Assembly: GCF_009674765.1 (NCBI RefSeq) | Contig: NZ_WKKF01000016.1 | Span: forward strand, 1 to 60,974 | DNA from: Metabacillus idriensis | GTDB lineage: Bacteria > Bacillota > Bacilli > Bacillales > Bacillaceae | DNA: 60,974 nt | Direction: 5' to 3' | Notes under the pieces: model-generated | The model's database searches: none | Told to the model about the DNA's origin: nothing | What the model saw: the letters and a program-made list of their open reading frames with translations, nothing else | Position numbers and translations under genes: made by a program | Shown: positions 19,096 through 26,858 of the stretch, piece after piece | Layout of the letters: each line of letters opens with the position of its first letter | Numbering within the stretch: position 1 is the stretch's first letter

Positions 19096-19211
19096 TTCGA
19101 AACCAACACGTTGAAGAATATATTCGTTTCGAAAAACACATAGAAGCTCAGCTCAATCGAGCGTTAAAATATAACGGAGGTAATACCCTTGGAAAATATG
19201 ACATTAATTGA
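19092..19211 (+). pseudogene. Short frame in terL position, possible remnant of large terminase start
   Basis: A 39-codon frame starts at the ATGA overlap with terS (MIRNQHVEEYIRFEKHIEAQ) and ends at 19211. Large terminases of P27-type phages usually begin at exactly such an overlap with a short N-terminal helix, so I infer a deleted terL whose 5' end survived. It could equally be an independent small gene. Its end overlaps the start of the next gene. Confidence 0.4.
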
Positions 19212-19815
19212 TGAAAAAATATACTATGTTGAATCAAAGAAGGCCATTCAAGTTGTTTTGGAAAGAGAAGAGCTGCTTAATAAACAAATGAAAGCAATGG
19301 ACAAGCTTTTATTGGTGAAGGAACAAAAGAGTAAAACCGGATCATTAGAAGAATACGATGGACTGGAAAAGCTTGAAAAAGAGCTTGAAAGAAAGGTTCG
19401 CTTTCATCAGCTTACAGAACCTGCAGTACCCGAGGAGTATAAAGAAAAAATAAAAAGAAATGCAGTTATCGAACAACTTGCAGCTGATACAAAGTCAAAT
19501 GAGTTAAAAGCACTTTTGAAACAACACATTGAGTACTTAGAAAATGAGTTAGTCCCTTTGATTAGAAATATTAATCAGTTAGAGAAAATGAAGAAGGTCC
19601 CTGATCAAATCAATTTGATTTTAGATAGTGAGATTGGTGAAGGTGTACCTTTCCCGGTTTACTATCGACTTAAGGTATTTAATCCAACTCAGCATGAAAC
19701 AAAATCAAGAGATGCCTTGTTAGCCTTGCAAGAAACCATCAGTGCCCTTAAAAAGGTTGAGCCTCCTGTGGAAACAAAAGGACTATTAAGCTTTTTGAAA
19801 AAAGGTAAAAAATAA
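19189..19815 (+). CDS. Coiled-coil hypothetical protein
   Basis: A 208-residue, highly charged protein, almost all predicted helix, with heptad-like Leu spacing between about residues 15 and 130. It ends in a basic segment LLSFLKKGKK. TTG 19189 has GGAGG 9 nt upstream. Its place just after terS is where some satellites encode capsid-size redirection or scaffold-like proteins, but nothing in the sequence proves that role. Confidence 0.7.
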   Translation: MENMTLIDEKIYYVESKKAIQVVLEREELLNKQMKAMDKLLLVKEQKSKTGSLEEYDGLEKLEKELERKVRFHQLTEPAVPEEYKEKIKRNAVIEQLAADTKSNELKALLKQHIEYLENELVPLIRNINQLEKMKKVPDQINLILDSEIGEGVPFPVYYRLKVFNPTQHETKSRDALLALQETISALKKVEPPVETKGLLSFLKKGKK

Positions 19816-20246
19816 TGTACGCATTTGAAAAAGAAATTTTAAAAAGAGAAAATCCAGCTATTTTTTGCAGCTATCCCTATAAGGTAATTCCACTTTCTGA
19901 TCAGGCAAAGATCGCATTTGCTAAGCATAACAAAAAATCAGGCCCTATGGAGAGTAATGCGAACACAGTTAAAAAGTATCTAAATGTTGAAAAAAAACCC
20001 TTTGTTGGGATGGTATCTTTTCCTTTTGATGATCCAAATGAAGCGAACTTCATAAGAGAAACTAAATCAAGAGCTATTTGGAAAATGACGGAAAGTGGTG
20101 TTCCCGGAGTATTTCATCATGATAGCGGTATTAAAAGCTATTATGTAACTTTGCATGAAGGTAAAGATTTTAAAATTGAAGTTGGTGAAAAAATTATTCA
20201 TGAGCAGCCACAGTCACTGACATTTGAAGATATAAAAACATTGTAA
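19815..20246 (+). CDS. Hypothetical protein, 143 residues
   Basis: Starts at a TAATG junction with the preceding gene, so translation is coupled. It is a basic, mixed alpha/beta protein without membrane helices. The C-terminal half has an alternating strand pattern (GIKSYYVTLHEGKDFKIEVG). I do not recognise the family. It is probably part of the same late unit as terS. Confidence 0.65.
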   Translation: MYAFEKEILKRENPAIFCSYPYKVIPLSDQAKIAFAKHNKKSGPMESNANTVKKYLNVEKKPFVGMVSFPFDDPNEANFIRETKSRAIWKMTESGVPGVFHHDSGIKSYYVTLHEGKDFKIEVGEKIIHEQPQSLTFEDIKTL

Positions 20247-20249
20247 GGG

Positions 20250-20381
20250 ATGGCAGCAACGCTACCACTTGTGGGAAAAGCAGAAGCCCAAAAGGGAAAG
20301 AATGAGGAAGCAGAACGGCTCGATATGGTAGTCCAGGTTAGAATAAGAGCATATGAAAAAGAGTTTTTTAAGGATCTATAA
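20250..20381 (+). CDS. Possible small protein, 43 residues
   Basis: ATG 20250 opens a 43-codon frame (MAATLPLVGKAEAQKGKNEE, ending EFFKDL) 3 nt after the previous stop. The upstream GTAAGGG is very close to the start, so initiation may depend on coupling. The composition is a charged helix. A weak call. Confidence 0.35.
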   Translation: MAATLPLVGKAEAQKGKNEEAERLDMVVQVRIRAYEKEFFKDL

Positions 20382-20448
20382 GTAATTGCAAAGGGGGTGG
20401 GTAAATTATTCTATCCCTTTTTTAAAATGAAATTGGAGGTGCAAATAA

Positions 20449-21093
20449 TTGAGTGAAGTTTTTGAAAAGTGGTGGAAAAACAACAGTTTAGATATGTTTT
20501 GGTATAAACACCGTTTAATTATGGGGTTTGACCCAGAAAATCCAAACACTATAGAAGAAAGTCTTTATTGGAAAAGAGTTAATAATCAAAGGGAGAAATG
20601 TTTGGATTCAAAAGACCCAGAATATGCAATTTTAAATGCACCTTACTTTGACAAACAATACCATCTTCAAAAATGGTGGGAAGATCTAAACGATTATGAT
20701 AAGAAACGTTTTTTAATTCATGTATGGTTTAACAAGGCAGATGGGAACCTTTATGGATTTGATTGGTGGTTACCTTATTTTGAGGAAGTAGGTTTTATCT
20801 CAAATATTGATGAAACACTACCCACCGAACCCATAACACTATATAGAGGTATAGAGCCATTATTTATGAAGGGAATGTCATGGACACCACAAATAGAAAT
20901 GGCACGTCATTTTTCCGAATCTGTTTCACTAATGGAAGATAAGAAACTATTTAAAACGGAAGTTGATCCGGAATATATTTTGGCTATCTTAGAAGAAAAT
21001 GCAGTGGGTTATAAAGGCGAATTGATAACCAAAGGTATTGAATATGTCGTCAATCATCAGAAATTAGGAAAAATTGAAGAATTTAATTACTAA
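20449..21093 (+). CDS. Putative ADP-ribosyltransferase-like protein
   Basis: A 214-residue protein. The C-terminal half shows an ordered set resembling R-S-E ADP-ribosyltransferases: LYRG with R133, then GMSWTPQIEMARHF with S144-W-T, then YILAILEENAVGYKGELIT with E191. Phage-encoded proteins with the same YRG...SWT...GE layout are known to me as uncharacterised. The first 120 residues are rich in Trp and aromatic residues and unassigned. TTG 20449 has TTGGAGGT about 9 nt before it. It stands in its own expression unit two genes before darTG. The ART call is an inference from motif order only. Confidence 0.55.
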   Translation: MSEVFEKWWKNNSLDMFWYKHRLIMGFDPENPNTIEESLYWKRVNNQREKCLDSKDPEYAILNAPYFDKQYHLQKWWEDLNDYDKKRFLIHVWFNKADGNLYGFDWWLPYFEEVGFISNIDETLPTEPITLYRGIEPLFMKGMSWTPQIEMARHFSESVSLMEDKKLFKTEVDPEYILAILEENAVGYKGELITKGIEYVVNHQKLGKIEEFNY

Positions 21094-21132
21094 AAGTTGG
21101 AGCTGCTATTATAGTGCTTTTAAAAAAATAAA

Positions 21133-21531
21133 ATGAATGGCGGACAGCAGTACGCTCTTGCGCATAAGCGACTCACCAGATTGGTCAGTGGGAAGGATGC
21201 GTTTCTTAAGTTCTTGTACGACGAAATTGCTCCAACCCTCATCGGTGTTGATTATGTTCAGTGCAAAATGTACAAGATGAAATCAGATACTGTGAGAGTC
21301 GCTTTGAAAATCTTGGCGGAGAAAGAGCTATATGAGTTCAAAATTGCAAAAGAGAGAAGAAAGTCAGCCATGTTCAATGCTGCCACAGCTCAATTGACTG
21401 AACAGGAATTGGACGTCATTCTAATCCGGTACCAAGGTGAGCGGGACCGAACGGATCTCACGGCATCTGAATTCGAGATAATCCTTTCAGCAGCTGAAAA
21501 GAAATTAACCAATTTGATAAAAAATGACTGA
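21133..21531 (+). CDS. Hypothetical protein, 132 residues
   Basis: The frame reads the same way as its neighbours. The product is mostly helical and charged (DAFLKFLYDEIAPTLIG, then LTEQELDVILIRYQGERDRT). Its start lacks a clear ribosome binding site, which is odd here. I do not recognise the family. Confidence 0.55.
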   Translation: MNGGQQYALAHKRLTRLVSGKDAFLKFLYDEIAPTLIGVDYVQCKMYKMKSDTVRVALKILAEKELYEFKIAKERRKSAMFNAATAQLTEQELDVILIRYQGERDRTDLTASEFEIILSAAEKKLTNLIKND

Positions 21532-21590
21532 ATAAAGCAATTCGATGAAATTAGAAGAGCTATTGAAAAAGATTCTTTGGAGGTCAGTAA

Positions 21591-21767
21591 GTGGAAAAAC
21601 CTAAAAAAGAGTTTATGATTGGGAATACCACGATCATCGTCCATTCCCCTCTTGTGGTCATGTCTAGTGAAGAAAGAAAGCAGTGGTTCAGAGATGAATG
21701 GGAAAAAGGTAACCCAATATTAAAGGAGATTGCCGCTGCCGTTCATGCTTGCTACGAAGATGATTAA
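21591..21767 (+). CDS. Small hypothetical protein, 58 residues
   Basis: GTG 21591 follows GGAGGTCAGTAA, a good ribosome binding site. The product starts MEKPKKEFMIGNTTIIVHSP and contains SSEERKQWFRDEWEKGNP. I know similar short proteins of unknown function from Bacillus phages and plasmids. It is acidic at the end (CYEDD) and has no membrane helix. Confidence 0.65.
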   Translation: MEKPKKEFMIGNTTIIVHSPLVVMSSEERKQWFRDEWEKGNPILKEIAAAVHACYEDD

Positions 21768-21852
21768 TGATAGAAGGTTTTACTGGCTTAAAGACGAGAA
21801 TATAACAAGCTCGCCTTTATTCTAAGTATTGAAATTTAAAAGAACGAGGAGC

Positions 21853-21875
21853 GCACCCAAAAGGGTGCTATCTTT
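21853..21875 (+). terminator. Weak hairpin before darT
   Basis: Stem GCACCC/GGGTGC with an AAAA loop followed by TATCTTT. It may separate the late operon from darTG. Confidence 0.35.
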
Positions 21876-21964
21876 AAAAATAAATTTATGGTTAATAAAT
21901 CTGCAATTTGAAATCCTATGTTAAAATAAAGAAAAACCTAATAGGTTATATTTTGAGGGGCAGA

Positions 21965-22603
21965 ATGAAGACTAAACCAACACCAATTTTTCATATTACA
22001 CATAAAAATAATTTAGAAAAAATTATCAATTCAAAAGGTTTGCACTGTGTTTCAAGTCTGAGTAGTAAAAGTAATTCTTATACTAATATTGCACATAATA
22101 GTATACAAGATCTAAGGGCAACAACTGTTGTACCGGTTGACCCATTTGGTACACTACACGAATATGTTCCATTTTATTTTGCACCAAGATCGCCTATGTT
22201 ATATACAATTCACAGGGGTAATGTCACAGGTTATAGCGATGGTCAAAAGCCTATTGTTTATCTTGTTACAACTATTGAAGAAATCGAGAAACAATCAATT
22301 CCATTTTGTTTTACTGACGGTCATGGTATTATGTATTTCACAAATTATTATAAAGAGCTGACTTTTCTTAATCAAATTGATTGGGAAGTAATGAAAATGA
22401 AGTATTGGAGCGACACTCCTGAAGATAATGATCGAAAAAGGAGACGCCAAGCTGAGTTTTTGATTCATAGCTTTCTCCCATTAAATTCTATAAAAGCAAT
22501 TTGTGTAATAAATAATTCAATAAAAGATGACATAAATAAACTTTTGGAAATTCATAATGTAACCAATATTCCAGTACTAGTTAAAGATGATTGGTACTAT
22601 TAA
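21965..22603 (+). CDS. darT: DarT-type ssDNA ADP-ribosyltransferase toxin (DUF4433)
   Basis: DarT enzymes attach ADP-ribose from NAD+ to thymine in single-stranded DNA, blocking replication. The 212-residue protein begins PIFHITHKNNLEKII like other DarTs. It carries R51 (IQDLRATTVVP) and E164 in the motif RQAEFLIHSFLPL, matching the two catalytic positions known from Thermus DarT. ATG 21965 follows TGAGGGG; an upstream in-frame ATG at 21908 lacks a site. It is 14 nt before its antitoxin darG. In other bacteria DarTG acts as an abortive-infection system against phages, so here it probably protects the host, or competes with phages, on behalf of the element. Confidence 0.88.
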   Translation: MKTKPTPIFHITHKNNLEKIINSKGLHCVSSLSSKSNSYTNIAHNSIQDLRATTVVPVDPFGTLHEYVPFYFAPRSPMLYTIHRGNVTGYSDGQKPIVYLVTTIEEIEKQSIPFCFTDGHGIMYFTNYYKELTFLNQIDWEVMKMKYWSDTPEDNDRKRRRQAEFLIHSFLPLNSIKAICVINNSIKDDINKLLEIHNVTNIPVLVKDDWYY

Positions 22604-22617
22604 GGTGGTGAGTCGAA

Positions 22618-23658
22618 TTGATTCATTATACTAAAGGGAATTTATTAGAAGCTGATGTTGAGGCTTTAGTAAATACAGTTAACACTGTTGGAGTTATGGG
22701 TAAAGGAATTGCATTACAGTTTAAACAAGCCTTCCCACAAAACTTTAAAGAGTATAAAAAATCATGTGATCAAAAATTATTAAAACCAGGAGACATGTTA
22801 ACAGTTTCAGTTAGCATGATTCAAAATCCTAAATACATTATTAATTTTCCAACAAAAAGACATTGGAAGAATAAATCTAAAATTGAAGATGTTGAAAGTG
22901 GTTTAGTAGCACTTGCTCAGGAAATAAGCGATTTAGGAATAAAATCAATTGCCGTACCACCACTAGGATGTGGAAATGGGGGATTGAACTGGAAAGATGT
23001 TAAACCCTTAATTGAAAAACATTTAGAAAAACTTAAAGATGTAGATATTCATGTGTATGAACCAGGTGGAGCACCTAAGCAAGATGAAATGAAAATAGGT
23101 ACAACTAAACCAAATATGACAAAATCACGAGCTTTATTTATATCGGCAATTAATGAATATATGGCTCCAGGATATAAATTATCTTTATTAGAAATACAAA
23201 AGATTGGTTATTTTCTTCAAGAACTAGGAGAACCCCTTCGTCTGGATTACAAGAAATACATTTATGGTCCATATGCTGAGAACTTAAACCATGTTTTATT
23301 AAGAATAGAAGGTCATTATATTCGAGGCTACGGTGATAGAAGTAAGGATGCAGAAATTTATTTACTCCCGGGTGCAGTTGAGGAAGCTAATTCATTTTTG
23401 TCTGAAGATCCTGTAGGACAAGAAACTTTGAAAAAGGTTAGTGAGTTGATAAGAGGATTTGAAACCCCATATGGTATGGAATTATTATCTACTGTACACT
23501 GGCTAATAAAAGAAGACAAAGATCTAATTAATTCCCCTGAAACAGTTGTAAAAAAAGTTCAATCTTGGAATTCTAGAAAAAAGAGATTATTCCGAAATGA
23601 TCACATAATCGCAGTTATTAATCACTTGCAAAATATTGAACCAAATGTCAATGTCTAA
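22618..23658 (+). CDS. darG: DarG-type macrodomain antitoxin
   Basis: A 346-residue protein with an N-terminal macrodomain (about 1-150): LVNTVNTVGVMGKGIALQFK near residue 18 and PPLGCGNGGLNW near 119. This domain removes ADP-ribose from thymine. The C-terminal domain (about 165-346) holds YGPYAENLNHVL and related motifs and matches the part of DarG that binds and silences DarT. It starts with TTG after GGTGG 14 nt behind darT. The stop codon lies inside a perfect 15-bp inverted repeat. Confidence 0.9.
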   Translation: MIHYTKGNLLEADVEALVNTVNTVGVMGKGIALQFKQAFPQNFKEYKKSCDQKLLKPGDMLTVSVSMIQNPKYIINFPTKRHWKNKSKIEDVESGLVALAQEISDLGIKSIAVPPLGCGNGGLNWKDVKPLIEKHLEKLKDVDIHVYEPGGAPKQDEMKIGTTKPNMTKSRALFISAINEYMAPGYKLSLLEIQKIGYFLQELGEPLRLDYKKYIYGPYAENLNHVLLRIEGHYIRGYGDRSKDAEIYLLPGAVEEANSFLSEDPVGQETLKKVSELIRGFETPYGMELLSTVHWLIKEDKDLINSPETVVKKVQSWNSRKKRLFRNDHIIAVINHLQNIEPNVNV

Positions 23659-23690
23659 TGTTAACAACCGCAAAGCATTAGACATTGACA
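23646..23690. repeat. Perfect 15-bp inverted repeat at the darG stop
   Basis: TGTCAATGTCTAATG (23646-23660) and CATTAGACATTGACA (23676-23690) are exact reverse complements across a 15-nt loop. There is no T-run, so it is not a standard terminator. It could be an RNA stability hairpin or a protein site. Confidence 0.8.
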
Positions 23691-23718
23691 CCCGTTAATA
23701 TGATTAATGAAATGTGTA

Positions 23719-23757
23719 AAAAACCACCATTCTTATTATAGAAGGTGGTTTTTATTG
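23719..23757. terminator. Terminator of darTG and the convergent gene
   Basis: Stem AAAACCACC/GGTGGTTTT, extended by TTC/GAA after an A bulge, with T-rich 3' flank. It sits directly before the end of the leftward gene at 23758. Confidence 0.8.
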
Positions 23758-24093
23758 TTAGTAATCTGAATTGATGTGATAAAACTCTATAATGCAATTA
23801 TTCTTTTTATCTCGAACATATGCATTATATTTTCCTGTGTCACTAAGTTTAGTAAAACATTGAAACATTTGAATACTTGATTGCGCATTAGAAACGATTG
23901 CATCAAAGTCGATTACTTTGAAGTTTTCGATATTAACCTGAATTTCGTGATTTTGATCAGTCAATATCCAAAGGGTTGTTTCACTTATACTGTATGTGTC
24001 AATAACTATTCTACTCAAGGTAACAGGTCCTACAAGAATTGTATGTTTCTTTTTTGTATTTCTAAGGTGTTCTAACAATGTAACTATGGCCAT
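23758..24093 (-). CDS. Hypothetical protein, 111 residues
   Basis: On the minus strand AGGAGG precedes two ATGs; the second (24093) has better spacing. The product starts MAIVTLLEHLRNTKKKHTIL and is rich in beta-prone residues. I do not recognise the family. It reads away from the FtsK module and is isolated between two terminators, so it has its own promoter. Confidence 0.6.
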   Translation of the reverse strand: MAIVTLLEHLRNTKKKHTILVGPVTLSRIVIDTYSISETTLWILTDQNHEIQVNIENFKVIDFDAIVSNAQSSIQMFQCFTKLSDTGKYNAYVRDKKNNCIIEFYHINSDY

Positions 24094-24130
24094 AGTCATT
24101 CCTCCTAGAAAAATCTATTCAAATTTATAT

Positions 24131-24177
24131 GCTAAGAAAAATAGGTTAAGCACCGATTCAGGCACTTAACCTATTTT
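24131..24177 (-). terminator. Terminator of the FtsK/replication-relaxation unit
   Basis: The 13-bp stem AAAATAGGTTAAG (24138-24150)/CTTAACCTATTTT (24165-24177) overlaps the stop codon of the leftward gene. On the minus strand a T-run follows. Confidence 0.8.
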
Positions 24178-24819
24178 CACCGTTATTCCCTTCATATTTG
24201 AAGGAATTTCTTTTTGTTTAGGGGTAGTTTTTTCAATGAATTCACTTATATTTTGTACTTGAATGAATTTCATTTGCTCATGTGGAGGTAATTTGTACCT
24301 CGTATCGGTAACGATCATAATCTTGGGAAATATTTTTTTCTCAGGTTGCCAGGGCTCTTTTTGCCAATCATTGCTCATGAAGTAGCTTAGATATCGACTG
24401 TACTTTTCAAGCATAACCTTCTCAGAATAAACAGAACGCTGAATTTCCACAAACCAAGGGGTCCTTTTCCATCTCATGAATACGTCCGGCTCCATATAAC
24501 CTTTCCCGTATTTCGGCTCAACAATATAAGATTTTGGCTGCTCATGCGGAAGCAACGATTTATAGAACTCAACAATTTTCAGGAAATGAGGAATCTTTGC
24601 CGAGTCTTTTTTGATTGATGCCGGTGAAGAAAAATACATGAAAGGCTGCCGGGTTGCATTCACTTCTATTTGTCCGTCTCTCCTTAACCGTTTTAAAACG
24701 GTGTTGCAGCTGGTGACCGGCTTCTTTAATCCTGAAAAGTGAAGATCGATTATATCGTCTCGGGACATACATCTAAAACGCTGCAGATCCTTCAAAATTG
24801 CCAGGTCTCTTTTCTTCAT
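24166..24819 (-). CDS. Replication-relaxation family protein
   Basis: A 217-residue protein of the Replic_Relax family. The N-terminal winged HTH (about 1-70: RDLAILKDLQRFRCMSRDDI, VLKRLRRDGQIEV) is followed by a nuclease-like half containing EPDVFMRW and FVEIQRS. Such proteins accompany FtsK-like ATPases on Bacillus phages and plasmids; the family was tied to plasmid replication and relaxation. The start overlaps the FtsK-like stop by 4 nt, so the two work together. Exact activity is unproven. Confidence 0.75.
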   Translation of the reverse strand: MKKRDLAILKDLQRFRCMSRDDIIDLHFSGLKKPVTSCNTVLKRLRRDGQIEVNATRQPFMYFSSPASIKKDSAKIPHFLKIVEFYKSLLPHEQPKSYIVEPKYGKGYMEPDVFMRWKRTPWFVEIQRSVYSEKVMLEKYSRYLSYFMSNDWQKEPWQPEKKIFPKIMIVTDTRYKLPPHEQMKFIQVQNISEFIEKTTPKQKEIPSNMKGITVKIG

Positions 24820-25961
24820 TCGTCTAGCCCTCCTAATACGTCTTCATATGATTCATCATCCTCAGGAGCCTTTAAAGGGGGATTAGCGACTTCTGGAGGA
24901 TTGGGACACCTAAACACATCCAATATCTTCTCAACATCATCCTCATTTAAATATGGGGCTTTAATTGGCGTTAACGCATCAAGATTCAGTAAGTATTTAC
25001 CAGGCTCATTAATTTTTTCACTTCCGGGAGTTTCCCCAATCATTGCATTTCTCAAATCGACAGTCCGAAAGCCCATTCTTACAGATAAAACTCCTCGAAC
25101 ATCCGTACTCAATATTTTGTGTGAAGGGCGCTGCATAGAAAGTATGAGGTAAATTCCATATGCTCTTCCAAGGGAAGCAATTTGTAATAAGTCAGCCATA
25201 ATGTCATCATTCTTAATCATTACAAACTCATCAATGCAAAGAACTATATAGGGTGGCTTTTTATCTTTCGGTAGCTTATTTATGTGTCTAACACGGTTGT
25301 TTTTGAGCAATTCTCCGCGTATAGTTAGTTCATTTTTCAATAACTTAAGAACTGGAGCAAAGGAATCAACAAGATAGCTTACGTTTTTTACGTGTTCAAC
25401 TCCTTCGTAAACACATAGTTCATTTTGTTTAAAATCAGCTAAGTAAAGGTTAAATTCTTTTGGAGAAAAGAATTGGATAAGAGTTGTTAAAATTACGTGC
25501 AGAATTGAGCTCTTTCCGCTTCCAGGTTCCCCGAATATCAACAAATTAGGATTGTTTGTAGCATCATAGACCCGCATTTCTCCGCTTGGGTCCATCCCTG
25601 CAACAATAGGCATGTGAAACCCTTCTTGTTTTATGATCGCTTCAATTTCTTCAAATTTGTACTTGAGTTCTTTTTCAAGTTTCTTCTTGTGGATTTTAAG
25701 TGAATATTTCAGGCCATCGCCCTTAAGCTCATAACTTGAGCCGAATATTTGGGTAAAAATATACTCTTTTTTCGAGAAGTCCTTTGGATTCATACCTGGA
25801 GGAATCATGAAAGCATACAGAATATACTCATCATTTTCTTTAGCATTCAGGATAGCCGGGTATCTTTTCCTTACAGAGTCTTTATGCTGCACAGTATGTG
25901 AGACATCAGCCATTTTAAAGGCATTCGACAGCTTAGCTTTTAAAGAAAATGTTTTAAACAT
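24816..25961 (-). CDS. FtsK/SpoIIIE-like DNA translocase ATPase
   Basis: A 381-residue P-loop ATPase. Walker A GEPGSGKSS lies at about residues 144-152, a Walker B-like YIVLCIDEF near 240, and a MQRPS sensor motif follows. There is no N-terminal membrane domain, unlike FtsK, but a small two-helix protein is encoded just upstream and could anchor it. Related proteins occur in Bacillus phage lysogeny regions and in conjugative elements as coupling proteins. No conjugation genes accompany it here. It probably moves or segregates element DNA. Confidence 0.82.
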   Translation of the reverse strand: MFKTFSLKAKLSNAFKMADVSHTVQHKDSVRKRYPAILNAKENDEYILYAFMIPPGMNPKDFSKKEYIFTQIFGSSYELKGDGLKYSLKIHKKKLEKELKYKFEEIEAIIKQEGFHMPIVAGMDPSGEMRVYDATNNPNLLIFGEPGSGKSSILHVILTTLIQFFSPKEFNLYLADFKQNELCVYEGVEHVKNVSYLVDSFAPVLKLLKNELTIRGELLKNNRVRHINKLPKDKKPPYIVLCIDEFVMIKNDDIMADLLQIASLGRAYGIYLILSMQRPSHKILSTDVRGVLSVRMGFRTVDLRNAMIGETPGSEKINEPGKYLLNLDALTPIKAPYLNEDDVEKILDVFRCPNPPEVANPPLKAPEDDESYEDVLGGLDE

Positions 25962-26157
25962 TCAGGATAAACCTCCTTGTCATTTCAAATAGAAACCATG
26001 TTGTCGCTCCAATTCCTCCAGTAGTCAATATAGCCGTTACAATGGCTCTTAGTGTGTCTGACTGTACAAACATACCCTTAGACATCAATCTATCCTCAGC
26101 AATGGCCACAGCGACCACAGAGGTACCAATAACGCCCACACATAGAAGTTCAATCAT
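25954..26157 (-). CDS. Small membrane protein, two helices
   Basis: A 67-residue product. Two hydrophobic stretches (LLCVGVIGTSVVAVAIA and AIVTAILTTGGIGATTWFLF) flank a short loop, with a basic end. ATG 26157 follows AAGGGGGA. It overlaps the start of the FtsK-like gene by 8 nt and may give that protein its membrane anchor. Confidence 0.65.
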   Translation of the reverse strand: MIELLCVGVIGTSVVAVAIAEDRLMSKGMFVQSDTLRAIVTAILTTGGIGATTWFLFEMTRRFILNV

Positions 26158-26170
26158 GATGATTTCCCCC

Positions 26171-26548
26171 TTAAAAAGCAATTAGATTGAATACAAGCTC
26201 AATGCTGTTTGTTAATGCTTCAAGTGGAGGGAATTCCTTTATCTTAGGTAATGCCTCCATGTTTATTTGAAAATTAGATATTTCCTTATCAAATCCATTC
26301 CTTACAACAGCTGCACGGTGTGTTATGAATTGATATATGTCTTCAGACAGAGGATGTTTTTTTATGATGCTCCAGTGATAGACATCAAGCCAGCATCCTA
26401 AGTTATCCGGAAGGGTTGGATTTCCGCAAATTGCTTTAATACCGTCCATATCTTTGAACATGTCATAAGGTGGGGTGTTCACCTGCTGCCATTGCAAATT
26501 TTCATATTTGTACTTTAAGGTGTTTCCTATCTCTTTCCATGTATCCAT
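26171..26548 (-). CDS. Hypothetical protein, 125 residues
   Basis: First gene of the leftward FtsK unit. Aromatic-rich, starts MDTWKEIGNTLKYKYENLQW, no membrane helix. On the coding strand a long purine-rich leader (GAGAGGAGAGTGAAGG, then AGGGGGAGCGCGAGGGGGA) and GGGAGGC precede the ATG. I do not recognise the family. Confidence 0.65.
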   Translation of the reverse strand: MDTWKEIGNTLKYKYENLQWQQVNTPPYDMFKDMDGIKAICGNPTLPDNLGCWLDVYHWSIIKKHPLSEDIYQFITHRAAVVRNGFDKEISNFQINMEALPKIKEFPPLEALTNSIELVFNLIAF

Positions 26549-26858
26549 GTTTCAGCCTCCCTGTTATTTAAATCCCCCTCGCGCTCCCCCTTCGTTCCTT
26601 CACTCTCCTCTCTCACTAAACACTTTTTGTTTTCTTTTTATATCAACTCTTAAAGGCTTCATTACTTTGGTAGGCTTACCGTGATAGGTATTTGGGTAAT
26701 TGCTTTGGTCAAAATTTTCTAACTACCTCATCAACTGCCTTGGTAAATTCTATGTAGCCCTGCTTGTACAAGTTGCTAAATTTTTGAGCAGAAAGTTTAA
26801 AAATGAAATTTTTGGACAGACTGGTGGACAAGTAGAAATGTATGAGGAGTGTGGAAAA
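26549..26858. promoter_or_regulatory. Divergent control region between FtsK unit and XRE gene
   Basis: About 310 bp without a gene. The left third is a polypyrimidine tract (purine-rich leader of the minus-strand gene). The middle holds repeated TTGGTA-type words (CTTTGGTAGG about 26665, CTTTGGTCA about 26703, CCTTGGTAA about 26738), possible operator half-sites. No clear -10/-35 pair could be fixed. An open frame from 26700 runs through but has no ribosome binding site until ATG 26859. Confidence 0.45.

Noticed and set aside
24166-26548. Integrative conjugative element
   Set aside because: An FtsK-like ATPase and replication-relaxation protein are present, but no relaxase of a known type, VirB4 or other type IV secretion genes.
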